A stretch of 28,361 bases of DNA from Eubacteriales Family XIII. Incertae Sedis bacterium (GCA_031276775.1 JAISML010000093.1:1-28361), one strand, 5' to 3'; shown: positions 18,973 to 25,704, counted from the first letter of the stretch. Notes: generated from the letters alone by a model not told the origin. Numbers and translations are program-made.

Positions 18973-19065
18973 TTTTGTATTTTCGCTGCGCGCCGCGCGT
19001 TGCGTCTTGCGTACTTCGCAGCCTGCGCTTCGCGCTCGCAGATGATGGGATGCGCAAATACAAAA
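18973..19065 (-). repeat. Long-range inverted repeat in the riboswitch leader
   Basis: TTTTGTATTT and AAATACAAAA, exact 10-nt complements, sit at 19056-19065 and 18973-18982 and enclose about 73 nt of very GC-rich, hairpin-prone sequence. On the inner side a CGC/GCG pairing extends the stem past one mismatch. The element lies between the aptamer and the terminator-like hairpin, so it may be part of the expression platform or a processing signal. Confidence 0.5.
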
Positions 19066-19092
19066 AAGAACGGCCATTCTTCACTCAACCCA

Positions 19093-19286
19093 AGAATGCG
19101 TGTCGCCGTATGTCGAGGTAGGTATCCTGGCTCCCGCTTCTCCCGCCGGGGCGCCTTCCCATTTCTCCCTGTTCGGTTGAAACAGTGGCTGACGTCCGTC
19201 CTGCCCCTTTGTCCGCGGATACAGTTGTGGTCTGCAGCTCCGGCTTTCACCGGATTCCCTGTTGTTGCGGCAAAGAAACGCATTCT
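19093..19286 (-). ncRNA. Cobalamin (adenosylcobalamin) riboswitch
   Basis: The aptamer reads on the minus strand. A perfect 9-bp P1 stem is formed by AGAATGCGT (19278-19286) and ACGCATTCT (19093-19101). The conserved core GGGAATCCGGTGAAAGCCGG is at about 19239-19259. GCCACTG and TGGGAAGG elements follow, and the B12 box GAGCCAGGATACCTACC closes the aptamer near 19119-19135. These match the known cobalamin riboswitch class in order and spacing. It lies about 240 nt before the first gene of the DUF4430/ECF operon, which indicates repression by cobalamin and supports corrinoid uptake as the operon's job. Confidence 0.93.
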
Positions 19287-19357
19287 GTCTGAATTTGTTT
19301 CCCGCCGTATCGCTCGCGCGACCTTCGACACACTGATGAAATTGTCTGACACTATTT

Positions 19358-19386
19358 AATATACGCCGTATCGCGCCGGAACGCAA
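19358..19386 (-). promoter_or_regulatory. Promoter of the cobalamin-uptake operon
   Basis: On the minus strand a -35 TTGCGT (19381-19386) and a -10 TATATT (19358-19363) are separated by exactly 17 bp. Transcription would begin near 19351, about 65 nt before the riboswitch P1 stem. The -10 and the bases after it form an AT island in otherwise GC-rich DNA, as expected for a housekeeping promoter here. Confidence 0.7.
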
Positions 19387-19541
19387 GCTGTTTTTTGGCG
19401 GAACGCCGCGCACGCGCGTCGGATTGCGTCACGCCCCGTTTGGCCGAAACGCGGAGACGCGGCCGGCACGGAATCGCGCGTCGCATCCGGCGAACCGTGC
19501 GCGGCATCCGTCGGCCTTGCCACGTCCCGCGTTTGCGCGCC
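19387..19541. other. Intergenic gap with no recognised feature
   Basis: This GC-rich stretch lies between the stop of the 85-residue membrane protein and the cobalamin-operon promoter. I see no reading frame with a ribosome binding site, no hairpin followed by a U-tract, and no repeat worth naming. Confidence 0.5.
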
Positions 19542-19799
19542 TTAGTACACGAGCGACATTGCGGCGAGCAGGGGCGGCACCACCAAAATGTACAGAATGA
19601 TTTGAAGAACAAAGCCGATCAATGCGCCGATCCCGCAGGACTTCGCCTTTTTGGGCTTGTCTTTCCTCCAAACGAGGAAAAGAATCAGCCCGATCAAGGG
19701 AAAGAAAAATCCCAAAATACCGAAGCCCACCGATTTCCCGTCGTCGGGCGCTCCGCCCGGCGAAGCGCCGCTTCCCGCTTGGTTGTAATTGTTTGCCAT
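19542..19799 (-). CDS. Small two-helix membrane protein
   Basis: An 85-residue protein whose start at 19799 follows AGGAGG by 7 nt. The first 22 residues are polar (MANNYNQAGSGASPGG...). A first membrane helix (about 24-43, GFGILGFFFPLIGLILFLVW) is followed by a basic loop WRKDKPKKAKSC, and a second helix covers about 55-80. The basic loop suggests both termini face outward or are buried at the membrane surface. The layout resembles small Firmicutes membrane proteins that carry a zinc-ribbon or Gly/Asn-rich head, but no family can be named with confidence. It has its own promoter near 20001-20029 and is not part of the riboswitch operon, which starts downstream of it. Function unknown. Confidence 0.75.
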   Translation of the reverse strand: MANNYNQAGSGASPGGAPDDGKSVGFGILGFFFPLIGLILFLVWRKDKPKKAKSCGIGALIGFVLQIILYILVVPPLLAAMSLVY

Positions 19800-19812
19800 T
19801 GTCTGTCCTCCT

Positions 19813-19971
19813 TCACCTTCGATAAAAATATAAAAATAACGTTATGAACACCCCGGTAACGGGGATGTCGCCCAAGTATCCGGCCGCCGTCCGCAAGAGG
19901 AACGCTTCGGCCGCTGCAACGCCCGCAATGCACCGTAACAGGCAGGGACGCTCCGCCTTACGAATCCGCAC
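19813..19971 (-). CDS. Possible 52-residue upstream ORF in the leader of the small membrane protein
   Basis: A GTG at 19969-19971 opens a frame that ends with TGA at 19813-19815, directly before the AGGAGG of the 85-residue gene. The product would contain two hydrophobic stretches (about GVAAAEAFLLR and TGVFITLFLYFYRR). There is no clear ribosome binding site before the GTG. It could be a leader peptide, a small membrane protein or a chance frame in an untranslated leader; it is listed because of its position and hydrophobicity. Confidence 0.22.
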   Translation of the reverse strand: MRIRKAERPCLLRCIAGVAAAEAFLLRTAAGYLGDIPVTGVFITLFLYFYRR

Positions 19972-20000
19972 AACGCATCGGAAAAAGATTTACCCCTACC

Positions 20001-20029
20001 ATAATATCCATTACGGGCTCTCAATGCAA
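20001..20029 (-). promoter_or_regulatory. Promoter between larE and the small membrane protein
   Basis: On the minus strand a -35 TTGCAT (20024-20029) and a -10 TATTAT (20001-20006) are separated by exactly 17 bp. It starts right after the larE stop codon. Transcription from about 19994 would give a leader of nearly 200 nt before the 85-residue gene. Confidence 0.55.
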
Positions 20030-20037
20030 GTATTGAA

Positions 20038-20880
20038 TCAGAGAAACTCCAACATTTCGTTCATGCTTCCCGTGCGATAGCCTTTGAGATCGAGGGAAAT
20101 GTAAGTGAAGCCAATCTCCGAAAACCGCGCGCAGACGGTTTGCCGCGTCGCTTCTTCCATGAGTTTCGGGAATTCGCCGGGCAACAGCTCGATGCGCGCC
20201 TGTTCGCCGTCCTTGCCGTGTATCCGCACCCGCACCTGCGTGAAGCCGAGGTCAAGCAACAGCTGCTCGGCCCGATCCACCATGCCCAACTTCTTCCCGC
20301 TTATGATCTCCCCGTAGGGGAATCTGGACGACAGACAGGCAAAAGATTGTTTGTTCCAGGTGCGCAAACCCTGTTTTTTCGACAAGGCGCGGATATCCTG
20401 TTTGGAAAGACCCGCTTCCCGCAACGGGCTTTTGACGCCCCGCTCGCGGACGGCCTGCAGCCCGGGCCGATAATCCCCTTCGTCGTCCGTATTGCTGCCC
20501 TCGGCGATGCAGACGATGTTTTGACATTTTGCGACGTCGCTTATCTTCGCAAACAGCTCGCTTTTGCAAAGATAGCACCGGTTGGGAGGATTCTGAGAGA
20601 ACCCTTCGATCTCCAATTCCTCCGAATCGGTGATGAAATGCCGGATGCCGCGTTCCGCGCAAAAGACCGACGCTTCCCGCAATTCCCGTTCGGGAAAGGA
20701 ACAGGAACGGGCGGTCACGGCGATCACGCGATCTCCCAATACGCTATGGGCGGTTTGCAGGAGAAACGTGGAATCCACGCCGCCGGAAAAGGCCACCGCA
20801 AGACTTCCGCAACCGGAGAGGATCTCCCGTAACTTTTTGTATTTTTCCTCGCGCGCTTCGCACCGCTCTTCGCCGCTCAT
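20038..20880 (-). CDS. larE: LarE-family ATP-dependent sacrificial sulfur transferase
   Basis: A 280-residue PP-loop enzyme. LarE adenylates a carboxyl group of a pyridinium dicarboxylate and donates sulfur to it during synthesis of the nickel-pincer nucleotide cofactor of lactate racemase and related enzymes. The PP-loop SGGVDST is at 32-38. Cysteines occur in RCYLCK (C102, C105) and in FACLSSRFPYGE (C182). The last is probably the equivalent of the sulfur-donating cysteine of characterised LarE. GSNTDD (129-133 region) is another family motif. The ATG at 20880 is chosen, with a GGGGA site 5 nt upstream; a GTG at 20883 is possible. It lies 74 nt after mnmA on the same strand, likely in one transcript with rrf2 and mnmA. 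No larB, larC or larA is in the window, so the cofactor route cannot be confirmed here. Confidence 0.88.
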   Translation of the reverse strand: MSGEERCEAREEKYKKLREILSGCGSLAVAFSGGVDSTFLLQTAHSVLGDRVIAVTARSCSFPERELREASVFCAERGIRHFITDSEELEIEGFSQNPPNRCYLCKSELFAKISDVAKCQNIVCIAEGSNTDDEGDYRPGLQAVRERGVKSPLREAGLSKQDIRALSKKQGLRTWNKQSFACLSSRFPYGEIISGKKLGMVDRAEQLLLDLGFTQVRVRIHGKDGEQARIELLPGEFPKLMEEATRQTVCARFSEIGFTYISLDLKGYRTGSMNEMLEFL

Positions 20881-20954
20881 CACAATCCCCGCATTTCAAC
20901 TTTCCCGTTTTCCGGATTTTCGTCCCAAATCCATTGTCGCAGGAACCGCGGCCG

Positions 20955-22028
20955 TCACCGAATGACGCCGCCGCCCACGACGGTATCCCCGTCATATAAT
21001 ACCACAGACTGTCCTTTTGTGACAGCCCGCTGCGGTTCGTCGAAGATCACTTTCAACTCATCCTCGCCGGTCTGGAAGGCGGTGGCCGGCGCCGCCGCCC
21101 GCCCGGAACGAATTTTTGCCCGTACCCGCACGGGATCCGCAAGACGTTTTGACGCGATGAGATTGACGTCCCGCGCGACAAGTTCCCTGCGAAACAGCAT
21201 CTCTCTTTCACCGAGTACGACCTCGTTCGTACTCGGTCTGATCGCCGTGACGTACATCGGTTTTCCCCACGCTTTGCCCAAACCTTTGCGCTGACCGACG
21301 GTATAGCGAATCACGCCGCGGTGCCTGCCCAAAAAATTTCCCGACGCGTCGACAAAGTTTCCCGCCGGACACCGCTTGCCCGTATAGGCTTCGATGAAAT
21401 CGCCGTAGGCGCCGTCCCGCACGAAACAGATGTCCTGGCTGTCGCGTTTGCGCGCGTTGCGGAAACCGGCGGCTTCCGCGATCTCCCGCGCTTCCGCCTT
21501 GGTCAGCGACCCCAGCGGAAAGGCGGTGCGCGCCAATTGTTCCTGCGTCAGCGCATAGAGAAAATAGGTCTGATCCTTGTTCGCGTCCCTCGCCGTTTTG
21601 AGCAGAAACCTGCCGCTGCCACCGTCCCGGTCGATGCGGGCGTAATGGCCTGTGACCAACCGGTCAAATCCCAGGATATCCATGCGGCGAAACAGCCGCT
21701 CGTACTTGATGTACCGATTGCAATCGATGCAGGGATTGGGCGTGGCGCCGTTCGCGTAGGCTTTCGCAAATCTGTCGATGACCTCCCTGCGAAAGTCGGA
21801 CGAAAAATCGAATATGTAAAAAGGGATGCCGAGCGTGTGCGCGACGCGCCCGGCGTCGTTCGCGTCGTCAAGAGAGCAGCAGGATCTGTCGTCGCATGCT
21901 CCCACATCGCTGTTTTCAAACAGTTTCATGGTGACGCCGACACAGTCATATCCACGCTTTTGCATGAGCAGAGCCGCCACGGAGCTGTCCACCCCCCCGC
22001 TCATGGCGATCAACGCCTTTTCGGTCAT
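20955..22028 (-). CDS. mnmA: tRNA-specific 2-thiouridylase MnmA
   Basis: A 357-residue enzyme that puts sulfur on C2 of the wobble uridine U34 of Lys, Glu and Gln tRNAs, using ATP and a persulfide. The PP-loop SGGVDSS is at 10-16. The two catalytic cysteines lie in TPNPCIDCN (C103, with an extra C100) and RDSQDICFV (C201). The GRHRGVIRYTVGQRKGL stretch is typical of the central domain, and a beta-barrel domain ends the protein. Length is normal for the family. The start at 22028 follows a GGGGGGA site. It comes 20 nt after the Rrf2 gene. In many Bacillota a cysteine desulfurase (and nifU) sits between these two; here it does not, so the sulfur donor must be encoded elsewhere. Confidence 0.96.
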   Translation of the reverse strand: MTEKALIAMSGGVDSSVAALLMQKRGYDCVGVTMKLFENSDVGACDDRSCCSLDDANDAGRVAHTLGIPFYIFDFSSDFRREVIDRFAKAYANGATPNPCIDCNRYIKYERLFRRMDILGFDRLVTGHYARIDRDGGSGRFLLKTARDANKDQTYFLYALTQEQLARTAFPLGSLTKAEAREIAEAAGFRNARKRDSQDICFVRDGAYGDFIEAYTGKRCPAGNFVDASGNFLGRHRGVIRYTVGQRKGLGKAWGKPMYVTAIRPSTNEVVLGEREMLFRRELVARDVNLIASKRLADPVRVRAKIRSGRAAAPATAFQTGEDELKVIFDEPQRAVTKGQSVVLYDGDTVVGGGVIR

Positions 22029-22048
22029 GCGATTTCCCCCCGCGCGGC

Positions 22049-22495
22049 TCACCTGTTGAGCATGAACGCGCGATTGCTTTCCTGCCCCTCGACGAAGTCC
22101 AGGAGATCCCGCAGGGTGACGCCGTTCAACCGTTCTTTGATGGATGCGTCCAAGGGTTCAAAGATCAGACTTCTGATGGCCATCTCTATTTCGGGCGCGC
22201 TTTCGCCCACGGTGCTTTCGGGTTTTTCGTTCAGGCTGAGTTCAAGCGCGGAGAGTACCTCCCACGCGGTGATCTTGGATGGCGACCGGGCGAGCCTGTA
22301 ACCGCCTTTGGGTCCCTTGACCGACGTGAGCAGTTTTGTCTTTTTCAATTGGGCAAAGACCTGTTCCAGATAAATCTTTGAAATACCGAGCGTTTCGGCG
22401 ATGCTGTTGACGGACACATTGCGGTCGCGCTCCGACTCTTCCGCAATCGTGATGACGGACGCCAGCGCGTACCTCCCCTTGACGGATATTCTCAT
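22049..22495 (-). CDS. Rrf2-family transcriptional regulator, CymR-like
   Basis: A 148-residue winged-helix regulator starting MRISVKGRYALASVITIAE, the standard Rrf2 N-terminus. The recognition helix region is around NSIAETLGISKIYLEQVFAQL and the wing around VKGPKGGYRLAR. It has no cysteine at all, so it cannot hold an iron-sulfur cluster as IscR does; this fits the CymR branch, which senses cysteine status through CysK. The start at 22495 follows AGGAGG by 7 nt. It is divergent from cysK, and both promoters carry the same AT-rich operator, which suggests autoregulation and control of cysK. mnmA and larE follow on the same strand, so this regulator may govern sulfur assimilation and thiolation together. 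Confidence 0.92.
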   Translation of the reverse strand: MRISVKGRYALASVITIAEESERDRNVSVNSIAETLGISKIYLEQVFAQLKKTKLLTSVKGPKGGYRLARSPSKITAWEVLSALELSLNEKPESTVGESAPEIEMAIRSLIFEPLDASIKERLNGVTLRDLLDFVEGQESNRAFMLNR

Positions 22496-22636
22496 ACTGT
22501 TGCCTCCTCAAAATTGCACATGCCGATCACGGGGGAAACTCCTGCGGAACGACCGGAGACCGCACACCGCCAAGCCCCGCCCCATCACACATATTGCCAA
22601 TCGCGGGCAGCCGATTCCCCGATCGGCGGATCCACC

Positions 22637-22668
22637 TATATCATATTGGGAATATATGTTTTAGTCAA
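22637..22668 (-). promoter_or_regulatory. rrf2 promoter with overlapping operator
   Basis: On the minus strand a -35 TTGACT (22663-22668) and a -10 TATGAT (22640-22645) are 17 bp apart. The plus-strand words TATATCATAT and AATATATG (22637-22658) cover the -10 and most of the spacer. The same words occur in the cysK operator. A repressor bound here would block the promoter, consistent with autoregulation. Confidence 0.7.
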
Positions 22669-22691
22669 GCGTTCTGTCAATTCAATCCGCG

Positions 22692-22747
22692 AAAAATACC
22701 CGGTGGGGGTTGCGTTGAGAATTTCATGTTACCAAAAATACCCGGTG
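22692..22747. repeat. Two 14-bp direct repeats between divergent promoters
   Basis: AAAAATACCCGGTG occurs exactly at 22692-22705 and again at 22734-22747, 42 bp apart (four helical turns). Both copies lie between the rrf2 and cysK promoters. They may be binding sites for a second regulator or extra sites for the Rrf2 protein; the sequence does not show which. Confidence 0.75.
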
Positions 22748-22815
22748 ATGCGCCAAAGTTTGCATTTAACGCCGCAAAAGTAGTTGCTGCGTTCCAATAA
22801 ATATCCTGCAACATA

Positions 22816-22844
22816 TTGACAAAAGCCTGCGGAGCGGATATAAT
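22816..22844 (+). promoter_or_regulatory. Consensus sigma-A promoter of cysK
   Basis: A perfect -35 TTGACA (22816-22821) and a perfect -10 TATAAT (22839-22844) are separated by the optimal 17 bp. Transcription should begin near 22851, giving a leader of about 90 nt. A promoter this strong usually needs a repressor, and an inverted repeat begins immediately after the -10. Confidence 0.88.
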
Positions 22845-22872
22845 TCATATATATCATATCCAATATATATGA
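22845..22872. promoter_or_regulatory. Operator (inverted repeat) over the cysK start of transcription
   Basis: TCATATATAT (22845-22854) and its exact reverse complement ATATATATGA (22863-22872) flank an 8-bp centre, CATATCCA. The site covers the expected transcription start of cysK. A closely similar sequence overlaps the rrf2 promoter, which makes the neighbouring Rrf2 protein the likely ligand. Confidence 0.72.
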
Positions 22873-22939
22873 TAAATGTGGACGCCCGATGGTTTGCAAC
22901 CGGGATTTGTATCGAAAAAATGGGAAACGGAGGGTTAAA

Positions 22940-23869
22940 ATGGCAAAAATTTCAAACAGTCTGACCGAACTGATCGGCAAAACACCATTGCTTCAGTTGA
23001 ACAACTATGCGAAAGCCAAAGGGCTTGGCGCGAATGTGATCGGCAAATTGGAATATTACAATCCGGCGGGAAGCGTCAAGGACAGGATCGCGCTCGCGAT
23101 GATCGAAGACGCTGAAAAGAGCGGGAAATTGAAACCCGATTCGGTGATCATCGAGCCGACGAGCGGCAATACGGGCATCGGTCTCGCGTCGGTCGCGACG
23201 GCCAGAGGATACCGGATCATTCTGACGATGCCGGAAACGATGAGCATCGAAAGACGCAAACTCCTGGCGGCCCTGGGCGCGGAACTCGTGCTGACCGAAG
23301 GCGCGAAAGGCATGAAAGGCGCCATCGCGAAAGCCGACGAGCTTGCGGCCGAAACGCCCAACTCTTTCATCCCGGGACAGTTTGTCAACCCGGCCAATCC
23401 GAGAATCCACAAAGAGACGACGGGCCCCGAGATTTGGAACGATACCGACGGGAACGTCGATTTCTTTGTGTCCGGCATCGGTACCGGCGGTACGATCAGC
23501 GGAGCCGGCGAATATCTGAAAAGCAAAAATCCGAACATCAGGATCATCGCCGTCGAGCCGTCCGACTCACCCGTTCTCTCCGAAGGCAAAGCCGGACCGC
23601 ACAAGATCCAAGGCATCGGCGCCGGCTTCGTGCCCGATACGCTGAATACCGGCATATACGATGAGATCATCGCGGTCAAAAGCGAGGATGCGTTCCAAAC
23701 GGGGCGCGAGATCGCAAAGTCGGAAGGTTTGCTGATCGGCATTTCTTCCGGCGCGGCGGTGTGGGCCGCTGCGGAGCTCGCGAAAAAACCGGAAAACGCG
23801 GGCAAGAACATCGTGGCGATCCTGCCGGATACGGGGGAACGCTATCTGTCCACCGCCCTGTTCGAATAA
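22940..23869 (+). CDS. cysK: Cysteine synthase (O-acetylserine sulfhydrylase) CysK
   Basis: A 309-residue PLP enzyme that makes cysteine from O-acetylserine and sulfide in the cytoplasm. The PLP lysine is K47 in NPAGSVKDR. The substrate loop is TSGNTG (74-79), the phosphate-binding loop is GTGGTISG (181-188), and HKIQGIGAGFVP (221-232) and GISSGAA (267-273) complete the active site. Length is normal for the family. The start at 22940 follows GGAGGG. It is divergent from the Rrf2 gene under a consensus promoter and operator. In CymR systems CysK is also the co-repressor partner, so the pairing is functionally meaningful. A strong hairpin lies about 100 nt after the stop. Confidence 0.97.
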   Translation: MAKISNSLTELIGKTPLLQLNNYAKAKGLGANVIGKLEYYNPAGSVKDRIALAMIEDAEKSGKLKPDSVIIEPTSGNTGIGLASVATARGYRIILTMPETMSIERRKLLAALGAELVLTEGAKGMKGAIAKADELAAETPNSFIPGQFVNPANPRIHKETTGPEIWNDTDGNVDFFVSGIGTGGTISGAGEYLKSKNPNIRIIAVEPSDSPVLSEGKAGPHKIQGIGAGFVPDTLNTGIYDEIIAVKSEDAFQTGREIAKSEGLLIGISSGAAVWAAAELAKKPENAGKNIVAILPDTGERYLSTALFE

Positions 23870-23937
23870 GGAGCGGACAGCCGCGCCGGTTTCACCTTGC
23901 ACGGCACGAAAAGCGATCAGGTACAGGTATGCAATGT

Positions 23938-23967
23938 ATCTGTTACAGCATGATCTGTTACAGCATG
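23938..23967. repeat. Tandem 15-bp duplication after cysK
   Basis: ATCTGTTACAGCATG occurs twice in immediate succession (23938-23952 and 23953-23967). It lies in the untranslated region after cysK and abuts the hairpin that follows. It looks like a recent slippage duplication. Confidence 0.85.
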
Positions 23968-23994
23968 GGAGGATGAGCATCGGCTCATCCTCCC
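23967..23994. terminator. Strong hairpin between convergent genes
   Basis: A perfect 12-bp stem (GGGAGGATGAGC pairing with GCTCATCCTCCC) with the 4-nt loop ATCG separates cysK from the convergent DUF4097 gene. It could act in both directions. Neither side has a real U-tract, so efficient intrinsic termination is uncertain. Confidence 0.55.
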
Positions 23995-24050
23995 ACTTGT
24001 CTTGCCGCTATCGTTTCAGGGCAAGGCCGTTTTGAAACGGCGACGCGGAT

Positions 24051-24977
24051 TCAAGGAGCGAACCGCAACGAAACATCCCCCAAATCGGACAGCATCTTCA
24101 AGCTGTTGCCCGAGCCCGCGACGGTATTCTTCAATGTGCCTCCGTCCGCGCTCGTTCCATTGACCGAAACATTGCCCATGCCGCCGTTTATTTCGTAGCT
24201 CATCTCATTTTCATTCTGCAGTAACGCAACCGTCACATTCCCCGTGTTTTGCTCTATCACACTGCGTCCTTCGAGAACGCTCTTGGAAATATCGATGTTG
24301 CCAAGTCTGGAGCGCATTGTCAGTTCTTTCGATTTAAAACCCTCGATCTCCCAGTTGCCGACATCTCCCCGAAAGGTCGCGGCATTCGCTTCCGTGTCGA
24401 CAACGACGCTGTTTCCGGTGTCCGCGAGAAGTCGCAGGGATCGGCTCCGGACCTTTTCCAGTCTCATATTGCCCACATTGGAAGCAATATCGACGGTGTC
24501 CGCAGTCAGATCGCGCACTTCCACATGGGCGGTTCCGGACGTAATGCGCACCGTTCCCAATTTCGTCCCTGCGGGGTAGGTAATTTCCAGCGCCCCCCGC
24601 GTCTCCTCGGAACTGATGCTGAGACCGAACAGGGAAAGTTTGTAATACTGCCTGTCGCCGGTTATCTTCAATGTGCCGTCCCGCACCTCCGCCTTCATGT
24701 TGCCGTACGCCTCAACTTGTTCGCCCTTGACCGCGAATGTCTTTCCTTCTTTGAGAACGAGACTTTCTATGTTCAGGGAGTTGATTTCAATGTTTTGAAA
24801 TCCGTCGAATGTCTTGTCGATGGAACTCTTATCCGCCGTGTTTATGATTTTGACGCCTTCGTCGGTCAGGGCGAGGGTCTGCTTGCCGCCCATGGAAAAT
24901 CCAATCGCGGCCAACACGAGTCCCACGATCACCGCACAAACGCTGATCAGTGTGACTCTTTTCATCTTTTTACTCAT
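24051..24977 (-). CDS. DUF4097 (beta-helix adhesin-like) membrane-anchored protein
   Basis: A 308-residue protein with an N-terminal membrane helix (about 6-28) after the basic start MSKKMKR, and an extracytoplasmic beta-rich domain. The domain shows the short strand-turn units of DUF4097/DUF4098: TSGTAHVEVRDLTADTV, NVGNMRLEKV, DTGNSVVVDT, DVGNWEIEGF, RLGNIDISKS, NTGNVTVALL. This gives a right-handed beta-helix-like fold. The start at 24977 overlaps the stop of the DUF1700 gene by 8 nt (ATGAGTAA), implying translational coupling. DUF4097 proteins in Bacillota commonly follow PadR and DUF1700 genes and are linked to envelope stress sensing; the exact role here is unknown. Confidence 0.88.
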   Translation of the reverse strand: MSKKMKRVTLISVCAVIVGLVLAAIGFSMGGKQTLALTDEGVKIINTADKSSIDKTFDGFQNIEINSLNIESLVLKEGKTFAVKGEQVEAYGNMKAEVRDGTLKITGDRQYYKLSLFGLSISSEETRGALEITYPAGTKLGTVRITSGTAHVEVRDLTADTVDIASNVGNMRLEKVRSRSLRLLADTGNSVVVDTEANAATFRGDVGNWEIEGFKSKELTMRSRLGNIDISKSVLEGRSVIEQNTGNVTVALLQNENEMSYEINGGMGNVSVNGTSADGGTLKNTVAGSGNSLKMLSDLGDVSLRFAP

Positions 24978-25704
24978 CTTTCTTACCTTTCCGTTGATTC
25001 TTTTCCCTTTCGATCCGATCATCGTTCCGCCCGGATCCGGACGCCGCAATCGGGGCCTCCGATCCGTCGCGCGCGTCCGCCATCCCGTTTCCGCGCCCAT
25101 TCTTTTTCCGGGTTGCGTCGGTTCTGACCGTTCGCCCGTACCGTATCCTGTTGAAGCGCCGCGCGATGCCCTGCAATGTACCTTTCAGGAGCTTGTATAC
25201 CGCAATGTTCGTCATCAGACCGAGCGCGGCCGACGCCAAACCCATTCCAACATAGAAGATCGCCGACGGAAGCCCGTCCGGCACGATCAGAAAACCGCAG
25301 ACAATGCTCCCCAACCCGAACGCGCACAGAGCGATCGCGACGGCGAAGAAACTGACAAACACGACCAGCACCGAGACGAGGAGCGTGAATACGAGCACAC
25401 ATCCGGAGACCGCGACGGGCAAGCCGATGGGTATGGCAAATATGCCCAAAACAGCAAACCATACCGCCGATATTCCCCCTCTCATCTTCACTTCGCCGCT
25501 GTCCAATGCATGCATGGCGATATCCGCCTTGATGCCGGCGGCGATTTGCGCCGGAGAGCCCAAGCGTTCCATTACCGCCGCTTCGTTCTCCGGACCGGCC
25601 TCGTCAAAGTATTCCCGGTAATAGGCGACCGCATCCCTGCGTTCCTCCTCCGGAATCTTTCCCAACAACTTTTCCAACTGCTTTATATATTCTTTACTGT
25701 TCAT
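24970..25704 (-). CDS. DUF1700 family membrane protein
   Basis: A 244-residue protein. The N-terminal soluble part (1-70) is typical of DUF1700: MNSKEYIKQLEKLLGKIPEE, then AVAYYREYFDEAG and ERLGSPAQIAAGI. Four hydrophobic segments follow at about 78-96, 98-120, 121-141 and 146-168. The C-terminal tail (about 180-244) is polar and rich in Arg, Gly, Asp and Lys. The start at 25704 overlaps the PadR gene's 3' end by 11 nt and has GGAGG upstream. The next gene, DUF4097, overlaps its stop. This is the usual PadR-DUF1700-DUF4097 cassette, thought to act at the membrane under control of the PadR repressor. No enzyme motif is visible. Confidence 0.9.
   Translation of the reverse strand: MNSKEYIKQLEKLLGKIPEEERRDAVAYYREYFDEAGPENEAAVMERLGSPAQIAAGIKADIAMHALDSGEVKMRGGISAVWFAVLGIFAIPIGLPVAVSGCVLVFTLLVSVLVVFVSFFAVAIALCAFGLGSIVCGFLIVPDGLPSAIFYVGMGLASAALGLMTNIAVYKLLKGTLQGIARRFNRIRYGRTVRTDATRKKNGRGNGMADARDGSEAPIAASGSGRNDDRIEREKNQRKGKKDE

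Noticed and set aside
18857..19084. 76-codon N-terminal extension of the DUF4430/barrel protein
   Set aside because: It would translate the riboswitch leader and bury the signal peptide; AGGAGG stands 7 nt before the start at 18856.
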